A DNA stretch of 64,000 nucleotides, taken from the NCBI GenBank assembly GCA_964400125.1, contig CAYNSR010000004.1, positions 145,557-209,556 on the forward strand. Direction: 5' to 3'. The DNA is from Micavibrio sp964400125. GTDB taxonomy: Bacteria; Pseudomonadota; Alphaproteobacteria; Micavibrionales; Micavibrionaceae. The notes below the pieces were generated by a model. That model saw nothing but the letters and a program-made list of their open reading frames with translations. It searched no databases and had not been told where the DNA came from. Position 1 is the stretch's first letter. Each line of letters opens with the position of its first letter. Both the position numbers and the translations under genes were made by a program. Of this stretch, positions 34,630 through 43,440 are shown one piece after another.

Positions 34630-36603
34630 ATGACGCACACCAGTCTGTTTCCCGCCCTGATTGCTCTGTTGAGCGCCGTGGCTTTTATCATCGGTATTTT
34701 CTTTCGCGGCCTCGATCAGGTTTTGTTCACTCCGGCGCTGCTTTGTGTCTTGTTGATGGCGGCACTGATGCTGGCGGGCGGGTTGCGGCGGGGCTGGGAT
34801 TTTCCTGCGGCGGTATCCACGGGTTTTCTGGCCCTGTTCTGGTTATGGATGACATGGGCGCTGGCCTGGTCGTCGGTCCCTCAGGTCAGTACCGTGTTTA
34901 CGTTGCTGATCGGGTCGATCCCCTTGCTGGTCTTTGCCACGATACAACACTCTCGTGCGGTGGAACTGGTGCGGGCGCAGACCGTCGCGATTACGGGGGT
35001 CATGGTGATCGTGGCGTTGTGGGCTTTGACGCAGTTTTTTTTCCTGCATGATCTGGCTGGTTCCCGTATTCATCACCCGATGCTGAACACGAACAATCTG
35101 GCCGTGTTGCTGGTGATGGCCATGTTCCCCATGATGTTGTGGTTTCACAGAGCGCCGGGCTGGAAGAGTGTTTTCCCGGGAGCTTGTCTTGTTCTTCTGG
35201 TCATGGCGATGATGACGACGCAAAGTCGCGGCGGTTTGCTGGGGCTAGTATGCGGGGTCGGCGTATGCGGGATTTTCTGCTTTCCCCTGATCCGGCAGCA
35301 GGCGCGGCGGTTTATATGGCTCTTTGCCGCCATTCTTTGCGGTGTGACCGTTCTTTTTTCGATGATCGATATGCGTGAGGAGGCCATTCGGTTTATGGGT
35401 GGCGGCAATGCCATGGCCAGCGTCAATGAACGCTTTTTGCTGTTGGGCTCTGGCCTGCGGATGATGATGGATCACCCCTTTCCCGGTATCGGTCTGGGCG
35501 CTTTTTATCTGGCGTTTCCGCCCTATCGACATGCAAACGACCTGAGCGATGGTTATTTTCTGCATGTCGATCCGATTCAGTTCGGCATCGAAATGAGCCC
35601 TGTGGCCACCGTTCTGTTTTATGCGTTCTGCACGGCCCTGCTGTTGCGAACTGTGTTTGCGGTGCGGGCGGCGCAGGACATGCACGCCCGCACCGCCATA
35701 TTGCTGCCCTTTGCCAGTTTGCTGGCGCTGCTGGTGAATATCCATGTGAATTTCGATCTGTATATGCTCCCGGCGCTGATGGCGGCGGCCCTTATGATTG
35801 GTGCGTGGTTTCTGGCAACGGAGCAGGTTCTTGGCCCTGCCCGTATGCGCATGACCCTGAAAAATCATGCCCATATGGCGTTTCTGATCCCCGTTTTCAT
35901 TCTTGCTTTCCTGCTGGCACCGATCTGGCTGGTGCGGGCTGGGGTTGGTGTGCAGGAAGCAAATCTGGCTTCCGCAGCGATATCGAAAGGCGATATCCAT
36001 GCGGCGCAAACGCATATCGACCGGGCAATGAAATATGGCGTGCCTTCCTATTATCGCGTTTATCACCTCGATTCCATGTGGCGTGTCCATATGTTACGCA
36101 CACAGTTTTTTGCACTGACGGCGATGGAGCGCGCCGTTTTATTCAATACGGCCCTGCAATCAAGCGATATGGCGTTGCGCTACAATCCCTATTATGTGCA
36201 TTCCCTCAATCAAAAGGCGTTGTTGTATGTGTTGGGCTATCCCCGCCTTGCCACAGACGGTCTGGAAAGGGCGCAGACGATATTGCAGCAATCCCTGACG
36301 ATCGATCCTTTGAGCTTCGATGCCAGAATGGGGCTGGCGAAGGTGATGGTCATGCAAAACCGGAAAGAGCAGGCCATTCAGGTTCTGGAGGACGGATTTT
36401 ACTGGAATGCGATGCGGCGCTATGCGCCGGTGCCATACCGGCAATTATTGATTCAACTGAAAAAAGATACCGGGCAGGATCAGGATGTCGCTGCCTTGAA
36501 TCAGGACATGGCAAATTATATCAAAATGGCCCAGTACAGGGCTAAAAGACGCCGTGGAATCGATCAGTGGGTTGCGGAAAAACTTAGGGCGCTATTGCAG
36601 TAA
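34630..36603 (+). CDS. O-antigen ligase/polymerase-like membrane protein with C-terminal TPR region
   Basis: 657 residues. Residues 1 to about 440 form about a dozen membrane segments. The Wzy_C/O-antigen-ligase pattern is visible: MTTQSRGGLLGL, then a large periplasmic loop with HPFPGIGLGAFYLAFPPYR and DGYFLHVDPIQFGIEMS. Residues 450-640 are soluble and hold TPR-like helices (SLTIDPLSFDARMGLAKVMVMQNRKEQAIQVLEDGF). Such proteins polymerise or attach glycan chains at the periplasmic face. It stands alone, 18 kb from the polysaccharide locus; the substrate is unknown. Confidence 0.8.
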   Translation: MTHTSLFPALIALLSAVAFIIGIFFRGLDQVLFTPALLCVLLMAALMLAGGLRRGWDFPAAVSTGFLALFWLWMTWALAWSSVPQVSTVFTLLIGSIPLLVFATIQHSRAVELVRAQTVAITGVMVIVALWALTQFFFLHDLAGSRIHHPMLNTNNLAVLLVMAMFPMMLWFHRAPGWKSVFPGACLVLLVMAMMTTQSRGGLLGLVCGVGVCGIFCFPLIRQQARRFIWLFAAILCGVTVLFSMIDMREEAIRFMGGGNAMASVNERFLLLGSGLRMMMDHPFPGIGLGAFYLAFPPYRHANDLSDGYFLHVDPIQFGIEMSPVATVLFYAFCTALLLRTVFAVRAAQDMHARTAILLPFASLLALLVNIHVNFDLYMLPALMAAALMIGAWFLATEQVLGPARMRMTLKNHAHMAFLIPVFILAFLLAPIWLVRAGVGVQEANLASAAISKGDIHAAQTHIDRAMKYGVPSYYRVYHLDSMWRVHMLRTQFFALTAMERAVLFNTALQSSDMALRYNPYYVHSLNQKALLYVLGYPRLATDGLERAQTILQQSLTIDPLSFDARMGLAKVMVMQNRKEQAIQVLEDGFYWNAMRRYAPVPYRQLLIQLKKDTGQDQDVAALNQDMANYIKMAQYRAKRRRGIDQWVAEKLRALLQ

Positions 36604-36957
36604 AGGGGGCGGTGGAACTGTTGCGGGAGTGTATTCGAACCGTATTCGCGGTTCCACAACACGGCCATGTTCCCGGATCTGCTCTTTTTCTGCCTCCCTT
36701 GCGAAGGCATCGAGCATCAGTACGCTGCGGGGTGTTTCGGAGAACTGGAACCGGTTGATGTCATCGAGAATGGCGCGGTCCGCCGCAGAGATATTGCTGG
36801 CGCCCAGACGCCACTGGATCAGCAGGATCATTTGCGCGGGCGTGTGCCGTGATTCGCCGTCCCATGCGCGCCGCATTACGCGTTTTTTAATCTCCCTGAC
36901 ACTCGCGACCGGAGGACTCAGTCTGACGTACTCCCCGATCGATTCTTTATCTGTCAT
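36592..36957 (-). CDS. Hypothetical protein, 121 residues, behind a CtrA box
   Basis: No family recognised. It is helical and charged, with a Pro-rich C-terminus (ATVPPPPLLQ); residues 20-75 (VREIKKRVMRRAWDGESRHTP then AILDDINRFQFSE) look like a folded core. Its last 12 bases overlap the O-antigen-ligase-like gene tail to tail. AAGGG and AGGAG precede the ATG. A CtrA box at 36995-37009 overlies the predicted -35, with a CATAAT -10 at 36983-36978, so cell-cycle control is likely. Confidence 0.65.
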   Translation of the reverse strand: MTDKESIGEYVRLSPPVASVREIKKRVMRRAWDGESRHTPAQMILLIQWRLGASNISAADRAILDDINRFQFSETPRSVLMLDAFAREAEKEQIREHGRVVEPRIRFEYTPATVPPPPLLQ

Positions 36958-36994
36958 CTCCTGTTTCCCTTGTGTTTATTATGGATTTATTTTC

Positions 36995-37009
36995 TTAAGA
37001 TTTTTTTAA
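36995..37009 (-). promoter_or_regulatory. CtrA box (TTAA-N7-TTAA)
   Basis: TTAA at 36995-36998 and TTAA at 37006-37009 are exactly 7 bases apart, and the second is followed by C, matching the CtrA consensus. Read on the minus strand it covers the -35 of a promoter whose -10 is CATAAT (36983-36978). It may also act on the plus-strand gene 133 bases away. Confidence 0.6.
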
Positions 37010-37023
37010 CTCCGGCCTAAAAA

Positions 37024-37039
37024 CCGCAGAATTCTGCGG
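37024..37039. repeat. Perfect 16-bp palindrome
   Basis: CCGCAGAATTCTGCGG reads the same on both strands. It lies between two divergent unknown genes, 15 bases from the CtrA box, and could be an operator for a dimeric regulator. Confidence 0.5.
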
Positions 37040-37141
37040 CGCGGTGACCTACAACGAAAACCGTCGTTATGTGAACCGCTTAACCGTTTTTTCATATGTT
37101 TTTTGTACGGTTGGGGTGCGGGCAAAAGGGGCCCGTTTGCG

Positions 37142-37744
37142 ATGCAGAGACCAGAACGGCGAACATCGATTCAGGACATTATGAACCAGATGGCGGGTCG
37201 CGTGGATTCGCTGCTGGACCAGCACGCGCAGGAACATGATCGCGATGCCGCCAAACCGGCAATGCTTGATGAAATCCGGATGTGGATTGCTGTTGACCCG
37301 CTGCTGGCGGAACTGCACAAGCAATATCTGGATGTACGGGCGCATCATGCACGGTTGAAGGACAGGCATGGCGAATCGGACCCGATCTGCGATGTTGCCG
37401 CCGATATGGAAGACAGCGCCAGATGTGCCGTCGATACCCGTATTATCGAATTACGCCAGAGCGGCGAAGGAAAGGCCGCCATGCAGGCGATGATCCGCAA
37501 GGCACATGCCGATCGCGAAGAGGCGCTGGTCGCCGCAGAGCGGGAAAAATCCGCCGCATACTGGAAGAAATTTTCCATGCGCCGGGCTCCGCGTGAGGCT
37601 GAACGTCCCTTTATCAGTTTTTACAACATGATGGTCTGCATCATCATTCTTCACCAGCTTGCCGATGAACGAAATCGATTGCGCATGGGTGATACATTCG
37701 GCCTTGCGGCAGGATCTATGCGCCGTCTTGCCGTGTCCGGATAA
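37142..37744 (+). CDS. Hypothetical protein, 200 residues
   Basis: No family recognised. It is mostly helical and highly charged, with a coiled-coil-like region at about 120-150 (AMIRKAHADREEALVAAEREKSAAYWKK in part) and a hydrophobic patch, FYNMMVCIIILHQL, at about 165-178. The ATG at 37142 follows GGGG by about 11 bases. It is divergent from the CtrA-box gene and overlaps the acs end by 29 bases tail to tail. Confidence 0.65.
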   Translation: MQRPERRTSIQDIMNQMAGRVDSLLDQHAQEHDRDAAKPAMLDEIRMWIAVDPLLAELHKQYLDVRAHHARLKDRHGESDPICDVAADMEDSARCAVDTRIIELRQSGEGKAAMQAMIRKAHADREEALVAAEREKSAAYWKKFSMRRAPREAERPFISFYNMMVCIIILHQLADERNRLRMGDTFGLAAGSMRRLAVSG

Positions 37745-39677
37745 GGTCTTCCACCACCGCAGGATCTGCAAGGGTCGATGTGTCGCCAAGCGTTTCAATT
37801 TCGTTGGCGGCGATCTTGCGCAGGATACGCCGCATGATTTTCCCTGACCGCGTCTTGGGCAGCCCGGTGGTGAAGTGAATGATGTCGGGGCTGGCGATCG
37901 GGCCGATAATTTTCCTGACCGTCTGGACGATTTCCTTTTTCATGTCATCGCCGGGCGTTTTTCCTGAATTCAGGATGACATAGGCGTATATCCCTTGACC
38001 CTTCAGATCGTGCGGATATCCAACCACGGCGGATTCTGCCACGCAGTCATGTTCGTTGATGGCGGATTCAATTTCCGCCGTGCCGAAGCGGTGGCCCGAG
38101 ACATTGATGACATCATCGACGCGACCGGTAATCCAGTAATAGCCGTCTTCGTCCCGGCGGCATCCGTCGCCGGTAAAATATTTTCCCTTGAATGTAGAAA
38201 AATAGGTTTGCACGAAACGTTCATGATCGCCGTAGACGGTGCGCATCTGGCCGGGCCACGATTGTGTGATGCAAAGATTCCCCTCGCATTCCCCTTCTAA
38301 AATCTTCCCGTCGCCATCGACGATTTGCGGAACAACGCCAAAAAACGGCCAGCTCGCGGAGCCGGGCTTGGTCGGGGTTGCGCCGGGCAGGGGGGTAATC
38401 ATATGGCCGCCGGTTTCCGTCTGCCACCATGTGTCAACGACCGGGCAGCGCCCCTCGCCAACGATGTTGTAATACCATAGCCATGCCTCGTGATTGATCG
38501 GTTCTCCGACGCTGCCGAGGATGCGCAAGGACTGGCGGCTGGTCTTTTTTACCCAGCCCTCGCCTTCACGCAGCAATGACCGGATGGCCGTGGGCGCGGT
38601 ATAAAAAATATTGACCTTGTGCTTGTCCACGACCTGCCAGAACCGCGAATAATCGGGGTAATTCGGTACGCCTTCAAAGACCAGAGTCGTCGCGCCGTTG
38701 GCAAGTGGTCCGTAGACGATATAGGAATGGCCCGTGACCCAGCCGACATCCGCCGTGCACCAGTAAATATCGCCCGCATGATAATCGAAGACAATTTCAT
38801 GCGTCAGGCTGGTATAGACCATGTATCCGCCAGTGGTGTGCAAGACCCCTTTCGGCTTTCCGGTCGAACCGGAGGTGTAGAGGATGAACAGCGGGTCTTC
38901 GGCGTTCATTTCCGTGCATGGACAATCGGCGGATTGCACGCCAGCCAGATCGTCCCACCAGACATCGCGATCCTCGGTCCAACCAGTTTTTCCGCCGGTG
39001 CGCCGCATGACGATGACGGTATCGACCTGCGGGCAGGATTCCAGTGCGGCATCGGTGTTGGCCTTCAGTGGAACCGTCTTGCCGCCGCGCAGGCCTTCGT
39101 CTGCGGTGATGACGATGCGGGAATCGCAATCAAGAATCCGGTCGCGTAGAGAATCCGGGGAAAAGCCACCAAATACGACCGAGTGGACGGCACCAATCCG
39201 GGCGCAGGCCAGCATGGCGTAAACGGCCTGCGGGACCATCGGCATATAAATGGTCACGCGGTCACCCTTTTTGACGCCACGATTTTTCATGCCATTGGCA
39301 AGGCGGCAGACTTCCTCTTTTAATTCCGCATAGGAAATATTCCGACTCTCATCCGGGTTATCGCCTTCCCAGATCAGAGCCGTCTGGTTTGCGCGCTCCG
39401 GCAGGTGGCGGTCAACGCAGTTGTGGCAGGCATTGAGTGTGCCGTCTTCATACCATTTGATTGAGACATTACCTTCAAACGTCGCGTTTCTGATCGTGGC
39501 AGGAAATTTGAACCAGTCCAGCCGTGTCGCCATGTCCGCCCAGAACAGGTCGGAGTCCGTTACAGACCGCGCATACATTTCCCGGTATTTTTCAAGATCG
39601 ACATGTGCGTTCCGGATGGTCGTGGCGGAAGGCGGAAAAATTTCTGTATTGCCGGGTTTATGTGCGGGTTCGGACAT
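37716..39677 (-). CDS. acsA: Acetyl-CoA synthetase
   Basis: 653 residues, the usual length. It activates acetate to acetyl-CoA through acetyl-AMP in the cytoplasm. The AMP-binding loop YTSGSTGKPKGVLHT, WWQTETGGHMI, and YFTGDGCRRDEDGYYWITGRVDDVINVSGHR region are visible. The C-terminal PKTRSGKIMRR holds Lys613, the residue acetylated for control in this family. It is the last gene in the minus-strand run from tsaD, 98 bases after the EVE gene. Confidence 0.96.
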   Translation of the reverse strand: MSEPAHKPGNTEIFPPSATTIRNAHVDLEKYREMYARSVTDSDLFWADMATRLDWFKFPATIRNATFEGNVSIKWYEDGTLNACHNCVDRHLPERANQTALIWEGDNPDESRNISYAELKEEVCRLANGMKNRGVKKGDRVTIYMPMVPQAVYAMLACARIGAVHSVVFGGFSPDSLRDRILDCDSRIVITADEGLRGGKTVPLKANTDAALESCPQVDTVIVMRRTGGKTGWTEDRDVWWDDLAGVQSADCPCTEMNAEDPLFILYTSGSTGKPKGVLHTTGGYMVYTSLTHEIVFDYHAGDIYWCTADVGWVTGHSYIVYGPLANGATTLVFEGVPNYPDYSRFWQVVDKHKVNIFYTAPTAIRSLLREGEGWVKKTSRQSLRILGSVGEPINHEAWLWYYNIVGEGRCPVVDTWWQTETGGHMITPLPGATPTKPGSASWPFFGVVPQIVDGDGKILEGECEGNLCITQSWPGQMRTVYGDHERFVQTYFSTFKGKYFTGDGCRRDEDGYYWITGRVDDVINVSGHRFGTAEIESAINEHDCVAESAVVGYPHDLKGQGIYAYVILNSGKTPGDDMKKEIVQTVRKIIGPIASPDIIHFTTGLPKTRSGKIMRRILRKIAANEIETLGDTSTLADPAVVEDLIRTRQDGA

Positions 39678-39775
39678 GATCGGACCTTTCGTGTTCGTGA
39701 CAGGTCCGTTTTAACACGGGATGGCGGCAGGGGGGAGATTTTGGCTGTTGTGCGCCGCAATAGCCGTATGCGGCT

Positions 39776-40180
39776 TTATGCGATTCCGCCCATTTTGCAG
39801 ATCGTACTCCATTCCTTTCGCGTCACCGGCATGACGGACAGGCGCGGCTGGCGAATCAGTTTCATTTCCTGCAGGTCCGGATGTGCTTTCAGGGTGGCCA
39901 GTGTCACGGGTTGCTTCAATGCCTGTTTCGCCCTGACATCGACCAGAACGAAACGTTCATCTTCAGGATCGGGATAATGTTCTTTTACGATTTCAACGAC
40001 CCCGACGATCTCCAGGCCTTTGGACGAATGGTAAAAGAAAGACATGTCTCCTCGTTTCATGTCCTTCATGAAATTGCGCGCCTGATAATTGCGCACCCCC
40101 GTCCATGGCGCGGTTCCGGCGTCTTGCTGTTGCGCCCATGACCATTCAAACGGTTCCGATTTCATTAACCAGAAGGCCAT
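39776..40180 (-). CDS. EVE domain protein (THYN1-like)
   Basis: 134 residues, a single EVE domain. MAFWLMKSEPFEWSW at the start, GVRNYQARNFMKDMKRGD, FFYHSS and the later HPDLQEMKLIRQPRLSVMPV are family hallmarks. EVE domains are PUA-like and bind modified bases in DNA or RNA. The ATG overlaps the gpsA stop by one base (TAATG), so it is translated in coupling with gpsA. Its exact target is unknown. Confidence 0.92.
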   Translation of the reverse strand: MAFWLMKSEPFEWSWAQQQDAGTAPWTGVRNYQARNFMKDMKRGDMSFFYHSSKGLEIVGVVEIVKEHYPDPEDERFVLVDVRAKQALKQPVTLATLKAHPDLQEMKLIRQPRLSVMPVTRKEWSTICKMGGIA

Positions 40181-41172
40181 TAACGGGCCTCCAGCGACAA
40201 TGGCCGTTCCAGCAATGTCTGTATGGCCCTATCGATGTCGAGCGTGCCGTTCAGGCAATGATTGAGGGTTTCTACGATCGGCATTTCGACCCGGTGCTGA
40301 TGCGCCAGAGTCACCAGCGCATTGGCCGTTGGAACGCCCTCGGTGACACCGTGGCGTTCGTGCAGGATATCGTGCAGAGCATGGCCCTGACCAAGCCTGT
40401 ACCCCAACGAGAAATTGCGCGATTTCATGGATGTGCAGGTCAGGATCAAATCTCCTATGCCGGACAGTCCCATCAATGTTTCACGATCGCCCCCCAGCGC
40501 TTCGGCAAGGCGCCCCATTTCATGCAGTCCCCGTGTAACCACGGCGGCGCGGGCGTTTTCACCGAGTCCGCGCCCGGCGACGATGCCACAGACGATGGCA
40601 ATGACGTTTTTGACCGCACCGCCAACCTGTGTGCCGATAACATCGCCGGATAAATACAGGCGGAAGGTTTTGCTGGCCAGCGCATCGCGCACGGGAACGA
40701 TTTTTTTAAGATCGGCACAGGCTAGTGTCGCCGCCGCAGGAAGGCCAACGGCAATTTCATGGGCAAAATTCGGACCGCTCAATATGCCGCTCAGGGCTTG
40801 AGGGATGATTTCTCCGGCGATCTCAGACATCAGTTTCCCGCTGGATATTTCAATCCCCTTGGAACAGATGATGACGGGTTTTCCTGCGGCGATGGAGGGG
40901 GTAGCCTGTGCCAGCGTTGCGCGCAAATATTGCGCCGGGACGACCAGAACGATGATTTGCGCGCTGCATACGCTTGCCATGTCTGATGTCGCGAAGATGT
41001 TATCGTGCAAAACGATATCGTGCAGATAGGCCGGATTCGCATGTTCGACATTAATCGTTTCCGCCAATGCTGGATCGCGCGCCCATAAAATGACCTTGCG
41101 ATCGTTTTTTGCCAGACTCTGTGCCAGCGCCGTGCCCCATGCGCCTGCGCCGATAATGCCGATCGTTATCAT
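40180..41172 (-). CDS. gpsA: NAD(P)-dependent glycerol-3-phosphate dehydrogenase GpsA
   Basis: 330 residues. It makes sn-glycerol-3-phosphate from dihydroxyacetone phosphate for phospholipid synthesis. The nucleotide fold starts IGIIGAGAWGTALA; SKGIE, LSGPNFAHEIA and the catalytic lysine region GGAVKNVIAIVCGI follow, with GLSGIGDLILTCTS. The start at 41172 shares ATGA with the tsaD stop; the longer frame to 41289 lies within tsaD. Confidence 0.95.
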   Translation of the reverse strand: MITIGIIGAGAWGTALAQSLAKNDRKVILWARDPALAETINVEHANPAYLHDIVLHDNIFATSDMASVCSAQIIVLVVPAQYLRATLAQATPSIAAGKPVIICSKGIEISSGKLMSEIAGEIIPQALSGILSGPNFAHEIAVGLPAAATLACADLKKIVPVRDALASKTFRLYLSGDVIGTQVGGAVKNVIAIVCGIVAGRGLGENARAAVVTRGLHEMGRLAEALGGDRETLMGLSGIGDLILTCTSMKSRNFSLGYRLGQGHALHDILHERHGVTEGVPTANALVTLAHQHRVEMPIVETLNHCLNGTLDIDRAIQTLLERPLSLEAR

Positions 41173-42245
41173 GCTTTTACCCCTGCTCCGCGTTTTGGTT
41201 CTGCATCCGGGTCGAGCGGCCAGCGCGGGCGGGCGGCAACGTCCAGAGAATCTTTTCGTCCGCGTTGCAGATGCTCGATTCCTGCCCATGCGATCATCGC
41301 GCCGTTATCAGAACATAATTTCAGCGGCGGGGCGATAAAGGAAAAACTCTTCAGGGCGGCGACGGATTGCAGCGTTGCGCGCAGGGCGGTATTGGCGGCC
41401 ACGCCCCCGGAAACGACAATGATGGGCAGTGCTGGTTTATATTGATGCGTAAAGATGTCCATCGCCCGCAGGCAGCGATCCGCGACGACATCGCAAAGGG
41501 CCGTTTCAAACGATTTTGCCAACATGGCCACATCGCCCGGCTCGAGCATCCCTGCGGGCAGGTTGTCGATATGGTTTCTAACGGCCGTTTTCAGTCCGGA
41601 AAAGGAAAAATCGCAATTTTCGCGCCCCCACATCGGACGCGGCAGGGGGAAACGATGTTCTGCCGCCTGTGTATCGTCGCACTGCGCTGCGGCCTTCTCC
41701 AGATTTGGCCCCCCGGGATAAGGCAGGCCCATCAGCTTCGCGGCCTTGTCGAAACATTCCCCGGCGGCATCGTCGAGCGTCGTGCCGAGGCGTCTGTAGA
41801 CGCCGATATCCTCCACTGCCAGAATTTGCGTATGCCCCCCTGAAACGAGAAGGAGAAGATAGGGAAAGGCAACATCATCCGTCAGGCGCGGGGTAAGCGC
41901 ATGTGCTTCGAGATGATTGACCGCGATAAAGGGGAGATCATGCGCGGCGGCAATCGCCTTGCCCGCCATCATTCCGACCATGACCCCGCCGATCAGGCCG
42001 GGGCCGCAGGTGGCGGCCACGCCGTCCAGCGCGGGAAATGTCATGCCGGAATCTTTCATCGCCGCACGGATCAGGCGGTCGAGATGATCCATATGCGCCC
42101 GGGCTGCAATCTCCGGCACGACCCCGCCAAAGGCGCGGTGTTCATCAAGCTGGCTCAGCACCAGATTGGCATGAATCGCCCTGTCGCTGCCGACAATGGC
42201 AACGGCGGTTTCATCGCAGCTCGTTTCAATCCCGAGGACTTTCAT
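41169..42245 (-). CDS. tsaD: tRNA N6-adenosine threonylcarbamoyltransferase TsaD
   Basis: 358 residues. It transfers the threonylcarbamoyl group to A37 of tRNAs reading ANN codons. The ASKHA fold starts VLGIETSCDETAVA; HLEAHALTPRL supplies two metal-binding histidines, and LVSGGHTQI and VVSGGVAANTALR are ATP loops. The ATG at 42245 lacks a strong ribosome site. The divergent arrangement with hemC and the downstream gpsA-EVE order are common in alphaproteobacteria. Confidence 0.96.
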   Translation of the reverse strand: MKVLGIETSCDETAVAIVGSDRAIHANLVLSQLDEHRAFGGVVPEIAARAHMDHLDRLIRAAMKDSGMTFPALDGVAATCGPGLIGGVMVGMMAGKAIAAAHDLPFIAVNHLEAHALTPRLTDDVAFPYLLLLVSGGHTQILAVEDIGVYRRLGTTLDDAAGECFDKAAKLMGLPYPGGPNLEKAAAQCDDTQAAEHRFPLPRPMWGRENCDFSFSGLKTAVRNHIDNLPAGMLEPGDVAMLAKSFETALCDVVADRCLRAMDIFTHQYKPALPIIVVSGGVAANTALRATLQSVAALKSFSFIAPPLKLCSDNGAMIAWAGIEHLQRGRKDSLDVAARPRWPLDPDAEPKRGAGVKA

Positions 42246-42312
42246 GACCTGATGATATAATGCGTCAGCACGGACATGGAAAGGTTTGATTATTATGGCT
42301 ATAACACGGGCA

Positions 42313-42340
42313 TGACTTTTAAACGGGAGGGTGCTATAAG
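42313..42340 (+). promoter_or_regulatory. Putative hemC promoter
   Basis: TATAAG at 42335-42340 ends 6 bases before the hemC ATG, with a TGAC-containing -35-like element near 42313. The start point would fall on or next to the ATG. Confidence 0.35.
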
Positions 42341-42346
42341 GCGGCC

Positions 42347-43279
42347 ATGAGACCCCTTCGTATTGGCACACGCGGATCGAAACTGGCGCTGGTTCAGGCC
42401 CATATGGTCGCGGATGCGCTCGGGGTTGCGCACCCCGGGCTTGCCGTTGAAATCGTCACGATCCAGACGTCCGGCGAATGGAAACCGGAGCAGGGCGAAA
42501 CGCGCCTGAGCGAGGCCGCCGGGGGCAAGGGTCAGTTCGCTGTCGAAATCGAACGGGCCATTCTGGCGTGTGAAGTTGATTGCGGTGTGCATTCCCTGAA
42601 GGACATGCCTTCGGTTCTGCCGGAAGGGCTGGTTTTACGGCATACGCTGAAACGGGCCGATCCGCGCGATGTTCTGCTGGTGAACGGGACGGCGCGCCAT
42701 CTGGATGATCTGCCCCAAGGGGCAGTGCTCGGGACCTCCAGTCTGCGGCGGCAGGCCATGCTGCTGGCCCGGCGCCCTGACCTGAAAATCGTCCCGTTTC
42801 GCGGAAACGTTCCGACCCGTATCGAAAAATTGCGTGCTGGTCAGGTGGAGGCAACGGTTCTGGCCCTAGCCGGACTTGTCCGTCTTCATCTGGAACATGA
42901 AGTTGCCTGTGTCCTGAACACGGAAGATATGCTGCCTGCGGCCTGTCAGGGGATTGTTGGTATTGAGATGCGCGAAGATGATTCCGATACGGCACGTTTG
43001 CTTGACGCGATTCATGACCGGGAATCCGGTCTGGCGGCGGCGGCGGAGCGGGCGGCCCTTGGTATTCTGGACGGGTCCTGCCATACGCCGATCGGGGCCC
43101 ATGCAACGCTGGATCAAAACCACATGATCTTGAAAGTTCTGGTGGCTTCTGCAGACGGGCAGCAGGTCTTTCGCGACGAACAGGCTGGTCCGGTCAACAA
43201 TGACGATGACGCCGCCCGGCTGGGGCAGGTGGTCGGGATGCGCCTTAAGGCACGGGTCCCGCCGGAGCATTTCCGTTAG
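42347..43279 (+). CDS. hemC: Porphobilinogen deaminase (hydroxymethylbilane synthase) HemC
   Basis: 310 residues. It joins four porphobilinogens into hydroxymethylbilane. LRIGTRGSKLALVQA, GGKGQFAVEIERAIL, VHSLKDMPS (catalytic aspartate region), GTSSLRRQAML and Cys245 in LDGSCHTPIGAHA, which holds the dipyrromethane cofactor, are all present. AAGG lies 7 bases before the ATG but overlaps a possible -10 box. The hemD gene follows after 165 bases containing a large inverted repeat. Confidence 0.96.
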   Translation: MRPLRIGTRGSKLALVQAHMVADALGVAHPGLAVEIVTIQTSGEWKPEQGETRLSEAAGGKGQFAVEIERAILACEVDCGVHSLKDMPSVLPEGLVLRHTLKRADPRDVLLVNGTARHLDDLPQGAVLGTSSLRRQAMLLARRPDLKIVPFRGNVPTRIEKLRAGQVEATVLALAGLVRLHLEHEVACVLNTEDMLPAACQGIVGIEMREDDSDTARLLDAIHDRESGLAAAAERAALGILDGSCHTPIGAHATLDQNHMILKVLVASADGQQVFRDEQAGPVNNDDDAARLGQVVGMRLKARVPPEHFR

Positions 43280-43300
43280 GTTGGGTGGTTTTTGTAAGGC

Positions 43301-43395
43301 TTTATTAAGGTTACAGTATACTTAATTATTTTGCACCAATGCTGCTTTATGACTGCATCGGGGATAATAATTAAGTATACTGTAACCTTAATAAA
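43301..43395. repeat. Perfect 30-bp inverted repeat with 35-base centre (MITE-like)
   Basis: Bases 43301-43330 and 43366-43395 are exact reverse complements (30 of 30). Arms are AT-rich and contain GTATAC. Neither side is followed by a T-run, so it is not an ordinary terminator. If the outermost TT/AA pairs are left out, TA dinucleotides flank both ends, as expected for a Tc1/mariner (IS630)-type miniature element; this reading is inferred. Confidence 0.75.
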
Positions 43396-43420
43396 AACAT
43401 TCACAAAAAATCTTAATAAA

Positions 43421-43440
43421 AGTAATCAAAAGTAATCAAA
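43421..43440 (+). repeat. Tandem 10-base direct repeat
   Basis: AGTAATCAAA occurs twice head to tail, just before the hemD ribosome site and 25 bases after the inverted repeat. Confidence 0.7.

Noticed and set aside
43301..43328. CtrA box in the inverted repeat arm
   Set aside because: The two TTAA words are 13 bases apart instead of 7.
43301..43395. Intrinsic terminator of hemC or a dif site
   Set aside because: No T-run on either side and no match to the XerC/XerD binding pattern; 30-bp arms are far longer than either needs.
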